Assembly (NCBI RefSeq): GCF_023913735.1 | Contig: NZ_JAMXBH010000017.1 | Span: forward strand, 40,374 to 104,373 | Direction: 5' to 3' | From: Pseudarthrobacter raffinosi | GTDB taxonomy: Bacteria > Actinomycetota > Actinomycetes > Actinomycetales > Micrococcaceae | Length of the DNA: 64,000 bases | Shown here: one piece after another, positions 1-9,649 of the stretch | How the letters are laid out: each line of letters opens with the position of its first letter | Numbering within the stretch: the first letter of the stretch is position 1 | Position numbers and translations under genes: made by a program | Notes under the pieces: generated by a model | Databases searched by the model: none | Told to the model about the DNA's origin: nothing | What the model saw: only the letters and a program-made list of their open reading frames with translations

Positions 1-36
1 GTGTCCGACAACGGCCTCAAGCCGCTCATTCTTTAG
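1..36 (+). CDS. C-terminal tail of an upstream gene (partial)
   Basis: An open frame enters from the left edge and ends at TAG 34-36, reading VSDNGLKPLIL. It could be the last residues of a gene truncated by the window, or a chance frame. It is too short to assign a function. Confidence 0.25.
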   Translation: MSDNGLKPLIL

Positions 37-75
37 TTCAGCCCGAACCTGCGTCCCGTCACCACAGAGGAATCC

Positions 76-1014
76 ATGCCCGCGACACCTGTTACGTACA
101 CTTTCCTCGGGCCTCAGGGCACCTTTACCGAGGCGGCATTGATGCAGGTTCCGGATGCCGGAGAGGCCTATCGCATCCCGGCCTCCAACGTCAACGCTGC
201 GCTGGACATGGTCCGCGATGGCTCTGCGGACGCAGCGATGGTCCCCATTGAGAACTCGGTGGAAGGCGGGGTCACGGCCACCCTGGACGCCATCGCCGGC
301 GGGCAGGAACTCCGCATCATCCGCGAAGTCCTGGTCCCCATCAGCTTTGTCCTGGTGGCCCGACCCGGAGTGGGCATTGATGATATCCGCCGCATTTCCA
401 CTCACGGCCATGCCTGGGCACAGTGCCGTCTCTGGGTGGATGCGAATATTCCAGGTGCAGAATATGTTGCCGGTTCCTCCACCGCGGCGGCCGCCATGGG
501 GCTCCTGGGCGGCGACGCCCACTACGACGCCGCGATCTGTGCGCCCATTGTGGCCCAGGAGCAGCCGGGGCTGACCGTCCTGGCGGAAAACATCGGCGAC
601 AACCCGGGTGCGGTGACGCGGTTCATCCTGGTGAGCAGGCCGGGCGCATTACCTGAACGGACCGGTGCGGATAAGACCACCGTCGTAGTCCCGCTTCCGG
701 AAGACCGCCCGGGTGCGCTGATGGAAATCCTGGACCAGTTCGCCACGAGGGGCGTGAACCTCAGCCGGATCGAATCCCGGCCGACGGGTCAGTATCTGGG
801 ACACTACTTTTTCAGCATTGACGCCGATGGGCACATCGCGGACGCCCGTGTGGCCGACGCCTTGGCTGGCCTTCACCGCATCAGCCCGGCCACCCGCTTC
901 CTTGGCTCCTATGGACGGGCGGACGCCCAAAGCTCCAGCGTCGCGCAACACACATCTGACGAGGCATTCCGGGCGGCGCATGAATGGGTCGGGCGGATTC
1001 TGCAGGGGGAATGA
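76..1014 (+). CDS. pheA: prephenate dehydratase
   Basis: Converts prephenate to phenylpyruvate, the committed step to phenylalanine, in the cytoplasm. The 312-residue protein has the usual monofunctional layout: a periplasmic-binding-like catalytic domain at about 5-190 with the signature Thr-Arg-Phe motif at about 181-183 (AVTRF), then an ACT regulatory domain from about 205 with ESRPTGQYLGHY, which is the phenylalanine-binding region in this family. There is no chorismate mutase domain. ATG 76 is preceded by AGAGGA at good spacing. Allosteric inhibition by phenylalanine is expected from the ACT domain. It appears monocistronic. Confidence 0.95.
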   Translation: MPATPVTYTFLGPQGTFTEAALMQVPDAGEAYRIPASNVNAALDMVRDGSADAAMVPIENSVEGGVTATLDAIAGGQELRIIREVLVPISFVLVARPGVGIDDIRRISTHGHAWAQCRLWVDANIPGAEYVAGSSTAAAAMGLLGGDAHYDAAICAPIVAQEQPGLTVLAENIGDNPGAVTRFILVSRPGALPERTGADKTTVVVPLPEDRPGALMEILDQFATRGVNLSRIESRPTGQYLGHYFFSIDADGHIADARVADALAGLHRISPATRFLGSYGRADAQSSSVAQHTSDEAFRAAHEWVGRILQGE

Positions 1015-1138
1015 ACGGAGCTTGACGCCGCCCGAGGCTTCGCCCACAGCGTAGGCCAAGGTACTTCCCTGTGATAGTTACTGTGCGTATGCTTGCTTGA
1101 TCCACTTGGGGGATGGCCCCTAATGAAGGGAACAGGTC

Positions 1139-1348
1139 ATGAGTACCAGCAGCACAGACAACGACGGCCAGGGCATGATCGTTAATCCGAAGCCCACAGC
1201 GGACAACCAGGACTGGGACGGGGATGACGCTGACCGCGCCGACCGCCTGCGCTTCGAAGAGGAGCAGGCCATGATCCGTGAGCAGTCCGAGGCACGTGCC
1301 GCGAAAGCTGCTGCAGAGGCTGGAGCTGCCAAGAAGGCAACCGCCTGA
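1139..1348 (+). CDS. small charged hypothetical protein
   Basis: A 69-residue, very acidic then Ala/Lys-rich protein. Its middle (about 27-60) is rich in Asp, Glu, Arg and Ala and is likely one long helix or coiled coil. There is no signal peptide, membrane segment or recognisable domain. The ATG is preceded by a purine-rich AAGGGAACAGG. It sits alone between pheA and the convergent lipid kinase gene, whose stop lies 12 bases away. It reads like a lineage-specific conserved small protein. The function is unknown. Confidence 0.6.
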   Translation: MSTSSTDNDGQGMIVNPKPTADNQDWDGDDADRADRLRFEEEQAMIREQSEARAAKAAAEAGAAKKATA

Positions 1349-1360
1349 GACGGGACCGGC

Positions 1361-2419
1361 TCAGGCTGGTTGGCCCTTGACCCTTATCAGGAGCGAGCGC
1401 GGCTCCACCCGGACGGTGAGCTTGGTGGCCAACCCGGACGTGTCGCCGTCGATCTGTGTCGGCATGGGCTCCGGGCACTTGATGACGATTCGGCCGGCCC
1501 GGTACATCGTCATGATGGGCAGGTTGCCCTTGTGTTTAAAGAGGATTTTCGCGTACATGGCCAGCCAGCCGATGGCGCTGCGGGGGCTCATGACCACCAC
1601 GTCCAGCATGCCGTCATCGATCATGGCTTCCGGGATGAAATCGATCCCGCCCGGGACCAGCCCACAGTTGGCAAAGAGGACGCTGCGGATGTTCCGGACC
1701 TGCTCCGGCTTGTCATCCAGCGCGACTGATACCTTCCGTCGCCGCCCGGGCATGTGACGCATTCCGGCCTCGGTATAAGCAAGCCAACCCACGGCTTTCT
1801 TGAGGCCGGCATTGGTATCAGCGAGTATTTCGGCGTCCATGCCGATCCCGGCGATAACCAGGAATGCGTGCTCAGACGAGTGTCCCGTGCGGGAATTCTC
1901 GATGCCCATCCGCGCGGTATCGATGTAGCGTTGGTGGCCGAAAAGCGCTGTCTGCACGTTGGCGTGAAGGTCGTTGACATCCAGATCCACGTTTCGCGCC
2001 AGGAGGTTTCCCGTCCCCAGCGGAATCAGGCCCATGGCCACATCCGTGTGTGCGAGGGACTCTGCCACCACCCGCACAGTACCGTCGCCACCGCCCACCA
2101 GAACGACGTCGGCCTTGTAGTTCAGGGCCGACCGGGCCTGGGAGTATCCCGGGTCCTCGGCGGTCGTCTCCAGGAAGAGGGGTTCGTCCCAGCCGGCTGT
2201 CAGGCAGGCGCGCCGGATGGCTTCCTTCGCTTCGGGGGCACGTGCCTTGACGGGGTTGAGGATGACGACCACGCGTTGCTGGGTGAGGCCCGTTTCGTGC
2301 GCTTCTTCATGGACCGCGCTGCGGACGTGCAGGGCCTTGAGCTTCCGGACGCCCCACCAGCTGGAGACGGCGAAAGCCAGCGCCGCCGCGCTCAGGACGT
2401 AGAGAAGCCAGTCGTTCAT
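1361..2419 (-). CDS. diacylglycerol kinase family lipid kinase
   Basis: A 352-residue protein of the DAGK catalytic / YegS-DgkB family, which phosphorylates diacylglycerol or related lipids. An N-terminal membrane-anchor segment lies at about 4-22. The kinase fold follows: the N-lobe starts with [10 protein letters not shown] (about 50-60), the glycine-rich nucleotide motif GGGDGTVR lies near 109-116, and [11 protein letters not shown] near 136-146. The C-terminal beta-sandwich contains a GIGMDAE motif. The N-terminal anchor distinguishes it from short soluble DgkB and suggests action at the inner membrane. It is divergent from serS, with about 90 bases between their starts. The exact lipid substrate cannot be told from sequence. 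Confidence 0.85.
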   Translation of the reverse strand: MNDWLLYVLSAAALAFAVSSWWGVRKLKALHVRSAVHEEAHETGLTQQRVVVILNPVKARAPEAKEAIRRACLTAGWDEPLFLETTAEDPGYSQARSALNYKADVVLVGGGDGTVRVVAESLAHTDVAMGLIPLGTGNLLARNVDLDVNDLHANVQTALFGHQRYIDTARMGIENSRTGHSSEHAFLVIAGIGMDAEILADTNAGLKKAVGWLAYTEAGMRHMPGRRRKVSVALDDKPEQVRNIRSVLFANCGLVPGGIDFIPEAMIDDGMLDVVVMSPRSAIGWLAMYAKILFKHKGNLPIMTMYRAGRIVIKCPEPMPTQIDGDTSGLATKLTVRVEPRSLLIRVKGQPA

Positions 2420-2510
2420 GGTGCTTCAACAGTATCCCGGCCGCGGCGCCGCGATTCCCCCCCGTCCGGCCCGGCAGTGTTGGTTCCGCCGGATTCGATA
2501 CTCTTGTCTG

Positions 2511-3791
2511 GTGATCGACGTAAAAGACCTCAGCGAAAACCCGGATAAGTTCCGTGCCAGCCAGCGCGCCCGCGGCGCAGACGAATCAGTGGTGGACGCG
2601 ATCATGGCCGCAGACTCCGCCAGGCGTGCCGCCCTGATCCGGTTTGAAAACCTCCGCGCCGAGCAGAACGTCTTCGGCAAGCAGGTGGCGCAGGCCAAGG
2701 GCGATGAGAAGAAAGCCCTGCTCGCCGAGGTCAAGGAACTGGCCAACACTGTGAAGGCCGCATCGGCCGAAGCAGACGCTGCCCAGGCCAAGCAGGACGA
2801 ACTGCTGCGCAGTATCCCGAACCTTATTGAGGGCGGCGTCCCCGAGGGCGGCGAGGACGACTACGTGGTGGTCAAAACCGTTGGAACGCCCCGCGAGTTC
2901 CCCGATTTCGAGCCGAAGGACCACCTGGAAATCGGTGAGCTGATCGGCGCCATCGACATGGAGCGCGGCGCGAAAGTTTCGGGCTCACGCTTCTACTTCC
3001 TGCGCGGCGTGGGTGCACGCCTGGAGATGGCGTTGCTGCAGATGGCCATGTACCAGGCCATCGAGGCCGGCTTCGTTCCCATGATCACCCCAACCTTGGT
3101 GCGCCCCGAAACCATGCAGGGCACAGGCTTTGATGTAAAGCACGACGCCGAGATCTACCGTCTCGCCGAGGACGACCTTTACCTGGTGGGCACCTCCGAG
3201 GTTGCCTTGGCCGGCTACCACGCGGACGAGATCCTGGACCTGACGACCGGCCCGATCCGGTTCGCCGGGCAGAGCTCCTGCTACCGCCGTGAGGCTGGCT
3301 CGCACGGCAAGGACACCCGCGGCATCATCCGTGTCCACCAGTTCAACAAGGTGGAGATGTTCGTTTACACCACGGTGGAGAAGGCCGCAGCCGAACACGA
3401 ACGGCTCCTGGCCTGGGAAGAGGAGATGCTGGCCAAGTGCGAGCTCCCGTACCGCGTCATTGACACCGCCGCCGGCGACCTCGGCATGTCCGCGGCCCGC
3501 AAGTTCGACTGCGAAGCCTGGGTTCCGACGCAGGGCGCCTACCGTGAGCTGACCTCCACCTCGAACTGCACCACGTTCCAGGCCCGCCGCCTGAACATCC
3601 GCGAGCGTGTGGTCAACGACGAAGGCGTTGCCAAGGGCACCCGTGCCGTAGCCACCCTCAACGGCACGCTGGCCACCACCCGCTGGATCGTGGCCATCCT
3701 GGAGCACCACCAGAACGCCGATGGCTCGGTCAACGTCCCGGCCGCACTGCAGAAGTACCTCGGCGGCATGGAAGTCTTCCCGGTCCTTTAG
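2511..3791 (+). CDS. serS: seryl-tRNA synthetase
   Basis: Charges tRNA-Ser (and tRNA-Sec where present). The 426-residue class II synthetase has an N-terminal antiparallel coiled-coil arm (about 25-110) that binds the tRNA long variable arm, then the catalytic domain with [15 protein letters not shown], the TSEVAL motif, motif 2 ([19 protein letters not shown]) and motif 3 near the C-terminus ([17 protein letters not shown]). The GTG at 2511 is chosen because the family begins with [11 protein letters not shown]. An upstream in-frame ATG would add a non-conserved extension running into the divergent gene. A long hairpin follows the stop. Confidence 0.95.
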   Translation: MIDVKDLSENPDKFRASQRARGADESVVDAIMAADSARRAALIRFENLRAEQNVFGKQVAQAKGDEKKALLAEVKELANTVKAASAEADAAQAKQDELLRSIPNLIEGGVPEGGEDDYVVVKTVGTPREFPDFEPKDHLEIGELIGAIDMERGAKVSGSRFYFLRGVGARLEMALLQMAMYQAIEAGFVPMITPTLVRPETMQGTGFDVKHDAEIYRLAEDDLYLVGTSEVALAGYHADEILDLTTGPIRFAGQSSCYRREAGSHGKDTRGIIRVHQFNKVEMFVYTTVEKAAAEHERLLAWEEEMLAKCELPYRVIDTAAGDLGMSAARKFDCEAWVPTQGAYRELTSTSNCTTFQARRLNIRERVVNDEGVAKGTRAVATLNGTLATTRWIVAILEHHQNADGSVNVPAALQKYLGGMEVFPVL

Positions 3792-3814
3792 GCTCCGGCT
3801 GCCTCGCTGACAAT

Positions 3815-3874
3815 TCCCCGCCGCGTGGTCGATTCCCCTTGTAACGCGAGGGGGATTAGGCCACGCGGCGGGGA
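3815..3874. repeat. long hairpin between serS and the DUF559 remnant (H1)
   Basis: The arms TCCCCGCCGCGTGG (3815-3828) and CCACGCGGCGGGGA (3861-3874) are perfect complements. Pairing continues inward after a short mismatch (ATTCCCC against GGGGGAT). The right arm is also the last codons (Pro-Arg-Arg-Val-Ala-stop) of the minus-strand DUF559 remnant. It lies between convergent genes and could act as a bidirectional terminator, but there is no T tract. Confidence 0.75.
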
Positions 3875-4233
3875 TTCTTGCGTGTTACTCCGGCGCGTTC
3901 AAGTTTCCGCCGCAATAACTCCGGGTCGGTTACGGCTTTCCAGTCCCAGCGGACGACCTTGTAGCCAAGCGCCCGGAGCCGATCTTCACGCTTCTTCTCG
4001 GCCAGGACGGTTTCCCGTGTGCTGCGGCCGTCCAGGAGGTCGTCGTCGAGGTACTTGGCGTCGCCGTCGAACTCCCCAACGACGCCGCATTCAGGCCAGA
4101 AGAAGTCCGTCCGTGCAATGAAACCTTCATGGTCATAAAAGGAATGCTGCAGGACCGGAGCCGGGAGCCCCAAGATGTGGATGAGTGCTCTGCTCCGGGA
4201 CTCGCCTACGGATTCCGAAGCCTCGTCAGCCAA
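3856..4233 (-). pseudogene. C-terminal remnant of a DUF559 endonuclease-like protein
   Basis: This 125-residue frame matches the C-terminal half of the DUF559/Vsr-like PD-(D/E)XK family common in Micrococcaceae: RTDFFWPECGVVGEFDGDAKY carries the acidic residues and KVVRWDWK the basic one. Family members are normally about 280-320 residues with an AbiEi-like winged-helix N-terminus, which is absent here. Only a TTG at 4233 could start translation, and an in-frame TAG lies 11 codons upstream (4264-4266). I read it as a truncated gene; a functional mini-protein is possible but less likely. An imperfect palindrome at 4299-4337 sits just beyond the break. Confidence 0.7.
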
Positions 4234-4298
4234 TTCGAGTACCTCCAGGACCCGGCGGGGAATCTACGGCTGGCCGGGAGGCGGACAGCGTGCCCAAG

Positions 4299-4337
4299 GT
4301 TAACACTCACACTGGGGATAACCCTGTGAGTATTAAC
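4299..4337. promoter_or_regulatory. 39-bp palindrome upstream of the HAD phosphatase
   Basis: The arms GTTAACACTCACA (4299-4311) and TGTGAGTATTAAC (4325-4337) match at 12 of 13 positions around a GGGGATAACCC centre. It lies 67 bases upstream of the HAD gene start and 65 bases upstream of the DUF559 remnant start, so it could be an operator for a dimeric regulator. No binding protein is identified. Confidence 0.45.
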
Positions 4338-4404
4338 CGGGTGTTCATGCGCGCTGTGGCCTGCGTCCTAGCCGGTTTTAGGGGGTCTCTGGTCTACTGG
4401 ATGT

Positions 4405-5265
4405 ATGACTACATTGACTGAAACCACAGTCGCTGGCATCGATGACCAGCGGATCGCAAGCGAAAACAGCACCGCCAAGTTCATGGTTGCCCTGGACGTG
4501 GACGGAACCCTGGTGGACCACGACGGCCACATGTCAGTGCCTGTCCGTGAGGCCGCCCAGGCCGTGGTGGCTGCAGGGCACGACGTCCTCATCGCCACCG
4601 GCCGTTCCCTGAACGCCACGCTGCCCATCATCGAGCAGATCGGCATCGACCGCGGCTACGCCGTCTGCTGCAACGGCGGCGTGACGCTCCGGCTGGATCC
4701 GGACCTGACCGACGGATATGAAATCATCCACAAGGCCACCTTCGATCCGGCCCCGGCGCTGAGGGCGTTACGCCAGAAGCTGCCCACGGCCAAGTACGCG
4801 CTGGAGGACGAGGACGGCAACTTCCTGTCCACGGAACGCTTCCAAGACGCCAGCTTCGGCGTCGAGGCCATCGGCGTCGACTTCCAGACTCTGCTCGAAG
4901 CCACCGCCGTCCGCCTGGTGGTGTTCAGCACCGAAAACACCCCGGAAGAGTTCACCGCAACCATCCAGGAGATCGGACTGGCCGGCGTTACCTACTCGGT
5001 CGGCTGGACGGCGTGGCTGGATATCGCCGCAGCCGGCGTCACCAAGGCCAGCGCGCTCGAACGGCTCCGCGGCCAGTTGGGGGCTGAACCCCACCGGACC
5101 GTGGCCATTGGCGACGGCCGGAACGACATCGAAATGCTGGGCTGGGCCGGGCGCGGAGTCGCCATGGGCCAGGCCCCGGAGGAAGTTATCGCCGCCGCGG
5201 ATGAGGTCACGCTTTCGGTGCTCGACGACGGCGCCGCGCACGTGCTGCGCAGCCTCCTGTCGTAG
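4405..5265 (+). CDS. HAD superfamily (Cof-type) phosphatase
   Basis: A 286-residue class IIB HAD hydrolase, expected to dephosphorylate small phosphorylated metabolites such as sugar phosphates or flavin precursors. Motif I is DVDGTLVD (about 32-39, first Asp the nucleophile), motif II is the TGRS region, the basic residue is the Lys in [11 protein letters not shown], and motif IV is [19 protein letters not shown] near 235-253. The C2B cap lies between about 90 and 200. ATG 4405 gives a short non-conserved 25-residue leader before the fold; an ATG at 4483 (MVALDVDG) is a less likely internal alternative. It is monocistronic and followed by a strong hairpin. Confidence 0.85.
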   Translation: MTTLTETTVAGIDDQRIASENSTAKFMVALDVDGTLVDHDGHMSVPVREAAQAVVAAGHDVLIATGRSLNATLPIIEQIGIDRGYAVCCNGGVTLRLDPDLTDGYEIIHKATFDPAPALRALRQKLPTAKYALEDEDGNFLSTERFQDASFGVEAIGVDFQTLLEATAVRLVVFSTENTPEEFTATIQEIGLAGVTYSVGWTAWLDIAAAGVTKASALERLRGQLGAEPHRTVAIGDGRNDIEMLGWAGRGVAMGQAPEEVIAAADEVTLSVLDDGAAHVLRSLLS

Positions 5266-5292
5266 AGCTGCTTCTGCCGACTTGCCTGGAGT

Positions 5293-5346
5293 TTTTGTCC
5301 AGATAATGCCGCCAAACGCCTCCAAACGGGCATTATCTGGACAAAA
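5293..5346. repeat. long hairpin between HAD gene and thuA remnant (H2)
   Basis: Perfect 18-bp arms, TTTTGTCCAGATAATGCC (5293-5310) and its complement (5329-5346), enclose an 18-base loop. Outer bases (GAGT/ACTC) also pair apart from one extra T. It lies between converging 3' ends, so bidirectional termination is plausible. It resembles other long-stem intergenic elements in this window in architecture but not in sequence. Confidence 0.8.
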
Positions 5347-5367
5347 CTCGTGGGTGCTTGCCAAACG

Positions 5368-6086
5368 CTAAGCCCCCTCGAACCAGCCCCGGGAAGGGCC
5401 GGTACGGATCGGTGCAGCTCAGGCTGGGCCGCCCAGCGCACGCCGTTTGCGAGGACCCGCTGGATCTGCGGGTGATGGTAAACCGGGTATTCCTGGTCGC
5501 CGGGGCTGAAGTAGAAGATTCGGCCCTTGCCGCGGGTGAACGTGACACCGGACCGGAATACCTCGCCGCCGGCGAAGGAGCTGATGAAGATCAGGTGGTC
5601 GGGGTCCGGGATGTCGAACAGCTCGCCGTACATCTCCTGCTCGGGGATGACGATGGGACTGTCTACACCCTCGGCGATGGGATGCGACGGCTTGACGGTC
5701 CACACCAGCTCGCGTTCGCCGTCGTTCCGCCACGCCAGGGAGCAGCTGGTGCCCAGCAGGCGGGTGAATACCTTGGCGAAGTGCCCCGAGTGGAGCACGA
5801 TGAGCCCCATCCCGCCCAGGACGTGGCGGTGGACGCGTTCGACGACGGCCTCGCTCACCTCGGCGTGGGCCATGTGGCCCCACCACAGCAGGACGTCGGT
5901 GTCGGCGAGGATGTCCTCGTCGAGGCCGTGCTCATCGTCGGTGGCCAGGACCGCCGTCGTGATCTCGGCGTCTGGGTAGTAGGAGCGCAGCCCGGCCGCG
6001 ATGGCACCGTGGATGCCGTCAGGGTAGATCTCCCCGATGTGGGACGGCTCGTTGAGGGCCTCGTGGACGCCCTCGTTCCGCCCTAG
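5368..6086 (-). pseudogene. ThuA-like (trehalose utilisation) domain protein, broken at both ends
   Basis: The reading frame gives a good ThuA/GATase1-like fold: [20 protein letters not shown], then [25 protein letters not shown], and a C-terminal [17 protein letters not shown]. No ATG, GTG or TTG exists between the upstream stop (6093-6095) and codon 5873, so the native start is missing; the only available start would drop about 70 residues of the fold. At the 3' end the frame runs on antisense through the HAD gene to 4992. Adding one base in the C/G run near 5387-5393 would instead give LPRGWFEGA and a natural stop at 5368-5370, beside hairpin H2. I infer a gene decapitated by a deletion and carrying a 3' frameshift. 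Confidence 0.65.
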
Positions 6087-6097
6087 CGAGCTTCATC

Positions 6098-6433
6098 GTG
6101 GGAGGGCTCTGGTACTCGGTGCTCTTCGCTAAGGTATGGCAGCGCGAGGCCGGTGTCACGGCTGAGCAGCTGAAGAGCGGGACCGTGCGGGTTTTTGTGG
6201 GATCGTTCCTGCTCGCAGCGGTGATGGCCGTGGTGCTCGCGGCGTTTATCGGCGACGGCGGTGCCGGATTCGGTGCCCTGGCCGGGCTGGCTGCGGGCGC
6301 GGCCTGGGTTGCGGCTGCCCTGGGCGTCAACTACCTCTTTGAACGCCGCAGCCTCATGCTGTTCGCCATCAATGCCAGCTACAACATCGTGACGTTCACG
6401 GCGATGGGGGCGATCATCGGCGCCATGCAGTAG
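6098..6433 (+). pseudogene. DUF1761 membrane protein lacking its N-terminus
   Basis: The 111-residue frame matches DUF1761, small proteins with four membrane helices. It starts directly inside the first helix (VGGLWYSVLF). Family members have about 15-20 more residues, ending in a hydrophobic stretch that continues into FIVGGLWYS. Here the frame upstream ([10 protein letters not shown]) runs back into the antisense ThuA-like gene and meets TGA at 6053-6055 with no start codon other than GTG 6098. No ribosome binding site or promoter space remains. It is probably a decapitated gene, although residual translation from GTG 6098 cannot be excluded. Confidence 0.6.
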
Positions 6434-6455
6434 CGGCGGCGTGAGTCAGCTGCGT

Positions 6456-7055
6456 TCAGCGCACCTCAAGGATGAGTGCAAGCAACCGTGCAGCAGCGGG
6501 GCGGGCAGCGTGTTCCTCGTTCCATTGGGACCGGGCCACTGCTTTGCTGACGGCCTGGGTGGTGATGCTGAGTTCCTGGGCCACCGCTTTCTGCTGTCCG
6601 CGGACGCCGGGAGTCATGAGGTCCAGCACGCGCCATTCAGCCCCGGATCTGTCCCGCACTATATGGCCCAAAAGCCGCAGCACGGCCTCGGCCTCGTGGG
6701 CGACGTCTGCCAACGGTCCTTCCACTGCGACCGGGATGCGTTCCTTGCTGTTCCGGAGCCTGTCCACCGCGCGCCGGGCATAGATCAGGCCGTGGCCGGA
6801 GGCATCCTTGATTTGGTTGGGAAGCGGCTCGTTGACCGGCCCGACGCCGAGCCCCACGTACCAGGAGCCGCAGCGCAGGGCGATCAGGGCAGCCTCCACG
6901 GCCTGATGCGGGCAGTCCACGATGCCCTGGACTTCATCCTCCACAGACCGGTCGAAATCCAGGCGCGCGGGTATGTGCCGCAGGTCCTTCAGCAGCTGAG
7001 GGACGCGGTCGCCGTCGCGCCGGCTGTCGGTCTGGTTGATGGTCAACGTGAACAT
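6456..7055 (-). CDS. SatD-like / helix-turn-helix hypothetical protein
   Basis: A 199-residue cytoplasmic protein. The N-terminal part (INQTDSRRDGDRVPQLL) resembles SatD-type proteins. The C-terminal 50 residues (QQKAVAQELSITTQAVSKAVARSQW) form a clear helix-turn-helix of the kind that binds DNA. ATG 7055 is preferred to the GTG three codons earlier. The gene is convergent with the DUF1761 remnant (22 bases apart) and divergent from phosphoketolase. A regulatory role is inferred from the HTH only; no target is indicated. Confidence 0.65.
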   Translation of the reverse strand: MFTLTINQTDSRRDGDRVPQLLKDLRHIPARLDFDRSVEDEVQGIVDCPHQAVEAALIALRCGSWYVGLGVGPVNEPLPNQIKDASGHGLIYARRAVDRLRNSKERIPVAVEGPLADVAHEAEAVLRLLGHIVRDRSGAEWRVLDLMTPGVRGQQKAVAQELSITTQAVSKAVARSQWNEEHAARPAAARLLALILEVR

Positions 7056-7198
7056 GTGAAACACAGACTACCGGTTAGTAGTTGGCCCAGGGCAAGTCGG
7101 CAAGGAGTCCCTTAGGGCCAGGGTTGTGCCGCGTACCGATAGGTGTTGCGATGGAGGCTCGGCTGCCGACGGCGGCGCGCAGCTACGTGAGGATGGTC

Positions 7199-9649
7199 AT
7201 GGCCGGCAGCATGGGGCAGGACAACTTGGGGGAGGAAACACTGGACCTCGTGGACCGTTGGTGGCGGGCCGCGAACTACCTTTCCGTGGGGCAGATCTAC
7301 CTGCGCTCAAATCCGCTGCTGCGGGAACCCCTTGCTGCGGACCACACCAAATCCAGGCTCCTGGGCCACTGGGGCACCACTCCCGGGCTGAACTTTGTGT
7401 ACGCACACCTCAACCGTGTGATCCGCCGGGACCAACAGGAGATGCTCTTCGTTGCCGGCCCGGGCCATGGCGGTCCTGCTGTTGTGGCGAACGCCTGGCT
7501 TGAGGGCACGTACTCGGAAATCTACGGCCAGGTGGGCCCCGACGAGGCAGGAATGGCCGAACTCTTCCGCCAGTTTTCCTACCCCGGCGGCATTCCCAGC
7601 CACGCGGCGCCGGAAACCCCGGGTTCCATCAGCGAAGGCGGTGAACTCGGGTACGCGCTGGCCCACGCCTACGGGTCCGTGTTCGACAATCCCCAGCTGA
7701 TCACCGCCGTCGTGATCGGCGACGGTGAGGCCGAAACGGGGCCGCTCGCGGCGAGCTGGCACTCGCACAACTTCCTGGATCCGGCCGCGGATGGTGCCGT
7801 CCTGCCCATCCTGCACCTGAACGGCTACAAGATCGCCAACCCCACTATCCTGGCGCGCATGCCGCAGGAACAGCTGGAGCAGCTGCTGCGCGGTTACGGC
7901 CACGAACCGTATTTCGTGACCGTCGAGGACCCGAACGACACGGAGCAGGCGCACCGGGACTTCGCGGCCGCCGTCGACACCTGCCTGACCGGGATCCGCG
8001 CCATCCAGGACTCCCGCCGGGGCGGGGCGGACGGGGCGGGCGGGACAGCGGACGACGGCGGCACTGCGGCCGGTGCCGCAGGAAGCGCCGCTGCGCCGCA
8101 CTGGCCCATGATTGTGCTGCGCTCGCCCAAGGGCTGGACGGGACCGCGGATAGTGGACGGACTCCAGGTGGAGGGCACCTGGCGGAGCCACCAGGTCCCG
8201 CTGGCGGAAGTCCGCACCAACGGCGCACACCTGAAACAGCTGGAGGAGTGGCTGAACTCCTACCGTCCGGAGGAGCTGTTCGACGCCGAGGGCAGGCTCA
8301 GGCCCGACGTAGCCACGAATGCGCCCACCGGAAACCTCCGGATGAGCGCCACCCCGCACGCCAACGGCGGACTCCTTCGCACACCGCTGAAGCTGCCCGC
8401 CTACGCAGCCCACGCCGTCGACGTCGCGGCGCCGGGAACCGAACGGATCAGCCCCATGATCACCCTGGGCTCGTGGATGCGGGACGTTATCTCGCTGAAC
8501 ATGGAGAACTTCCGCCTCTTCGGGCCGGATGAGACGGCATCCAACCGGCTTCAGGCCGTCTACGAAGTGACGGACAAGGTCTGGCAGTACCGGATTGACG
8601 ACGTCGACGAGCACCTTGCGCGTTCGGGCCGGGTTCTGGAGGTGCTCAGCGAGCACCTGTGCCAGGGCTGGCTGGAAGGGTACCTCCTGTCCGGCCGGCA
8701 CGGGGTGTTCAGCTGTTACGAGGCCTTCATCCACATTGTAGATTCCATGTTCAACCAGCACGCCAAGTGGCTCAAGGTCCACCTCAAGCTCCCGTGGCGC
8801 CAGCCCGTGGCGTCGCTGAACTACCTGCTCTCGTCCCATGTGTGGCAGCAGGACCACAACGGTTTTTCGCATCAGGATCCCGGATTCATCGATCACGCGG
8901 TGAACAAGAAAGCCGAGGTCATCCGGGTGTACCTGCCGCCGGACGTGAACACGCTGCTCTCGGTCATGGAGCACTGCCTGGCATCCACCGATTACGTGAA
9001 CATTGTGGTCAGCGGCAAGCAGCCGTCGCCCACCTGGCTGGGCCCGGGCGACGCAGCGAACCACTGCCGCCGCGGCCTGGGCATCTGGGAATTCGCGGGT
9101 TCGGAGGTGCCAGGGGAGGACCCGGACGTTGTTCTGGCCTGTGCCGGGGATGTGCCTACGGTGGAAACAGTGGCCGCGGCCGAACTGCTGAAGCGGGGCG
9201 TCCCGGGGCTGAAGGTCCGCGTGGTCAACGTGGTTGACCTGATGCGGCTCCAGGACGTGAGTGAGCACCCGCACGGCCTTCCGGCGTCGGACTTTGACGG
9301 CATCTTTACCCCGGACAAACCGATCATCTTCGCCTACCACGGCTATCCCTCGCTGATCCACCGGCTGGCCTACCGCCGCACCAACCAGGACGGCCTGCAC
9401 GTGCGCGGCTACAAGGAGGAAGGGACCACCACCACGCCGTTCGACATGGCCATGCTCAACGGGATCGACCGCTTCCAGCTGGCCATCGACGCCATTGACC
9501 GCGTACCCGGCCTGGCCGAAAAGCACTCGCTGCTGCGGCAGGACCTTCAGGACCGGCGGATCCAGGCCCGCGAACACACCCGCACGCACGGCGAGGACCC
9601 GGAGGAGATCCGGAACTGGACGCTGATGGCCCAAAAGGAAAGCAGCTAG
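7199..9649 (+). CDS. xfp: phosphoketolase (Xfp family)
   Basis: Thiamine-diphosphate enzyme splitting xylulose-5-phosphate and/or fructose-6-phosphate with phosphate into acetyl phosphate plus glyceraldehyde-3-P or erythrose-4-P. Seen are [15 protein letters not shown], the active-site [27 protein letters not shown] (ThDP/Mg motif) and [14 protein letters not shown] 7199 (816 residues, GTGAGG six bases upstream) fits the usual length of 790-825. An in-frame ATG at 7151 would add 16 residues. A Gly/Ala-rich linker (about 280-305) sits between domains and looks like a low-complexity expansion. No ackA or pta is adjacent; DUF429 is convergent, overlapping by 4 bases. Confidence 0.93.
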   Translation: MAGSMGQDNLGEETLDLVDRWWRAANYLSVGQIYLRSNPLLREPLAADHTKSRLLGHWGTTPGLNFVYAHLNRVIRRDQQEMLFVAGPGHGGPAVVANAWLEGTYSEIYGQVGPDEAGMAELFRQFSYPGGIPSHAAPETPGSISEGGELGYALAHAYGSVFDNPQLITAVVIGDGEAETGPLAASWHSHNFLDPAADGAVLPILHLNGYKIANPTILARMPQEQLEQLLRGYGHEPYFVTVEDPNDTEQAHRDFAAAVDTCLTGIRAIQDSRRGGADGAGGTADDGGTAAGAAGSAAAPHWPMIVLRSPKGWTGPRIVDGLQVEGTWRSHQVPLAEVRTNGAHLKQLEEWLNSYRPEELFDAEGRLRPDVATNAPTGNLRMSATPHANGGLLRTPLKLPAYAAHAVDVAAPGTERISPMITLGSWMRDVISLNMENFRLFGPDETASNRLQAVYEVTDKVWQYRIDDVDEHLARSGRVLEVLSEHLCQGWLEGYLLSGRHGVFSCYEAFIHIVDSMFNQHAKWLKVHLKLPWRQPVASLNYLLSSHVWQQDHNGFSHQDPGFIDHAVNKKAEVIRVYLPPDVNTLLSVMEHCLASTDYVNIVVSGKQPSPTWLGPGDAANHCRRGLGIWEFAGSEVPGEDPDVVLACAGDVPTVETVAAAELLKRGVPGLKVRVVNVVDLMRLQDVSEHPHGLPASDFDGIFTPDKPIIFAYHGYPSLIHRLAYRRTNQDGLHVRGYKEEGTTTTPFDMAMLNGIDRFQLAIDAIDRVPGLAEKHSLLRQDLQDRRIQAREHTRTHGEDPEEIRNWTLMAQKESS

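Noticed and set aside
7307..9634. A 775-codon open frame on the minus strand opposite phosphoketolase
   Set aside because: It is a shadow of a GC-rich gene: no domain, no start context, and the plus strand encodes a clear phosphoketolase.
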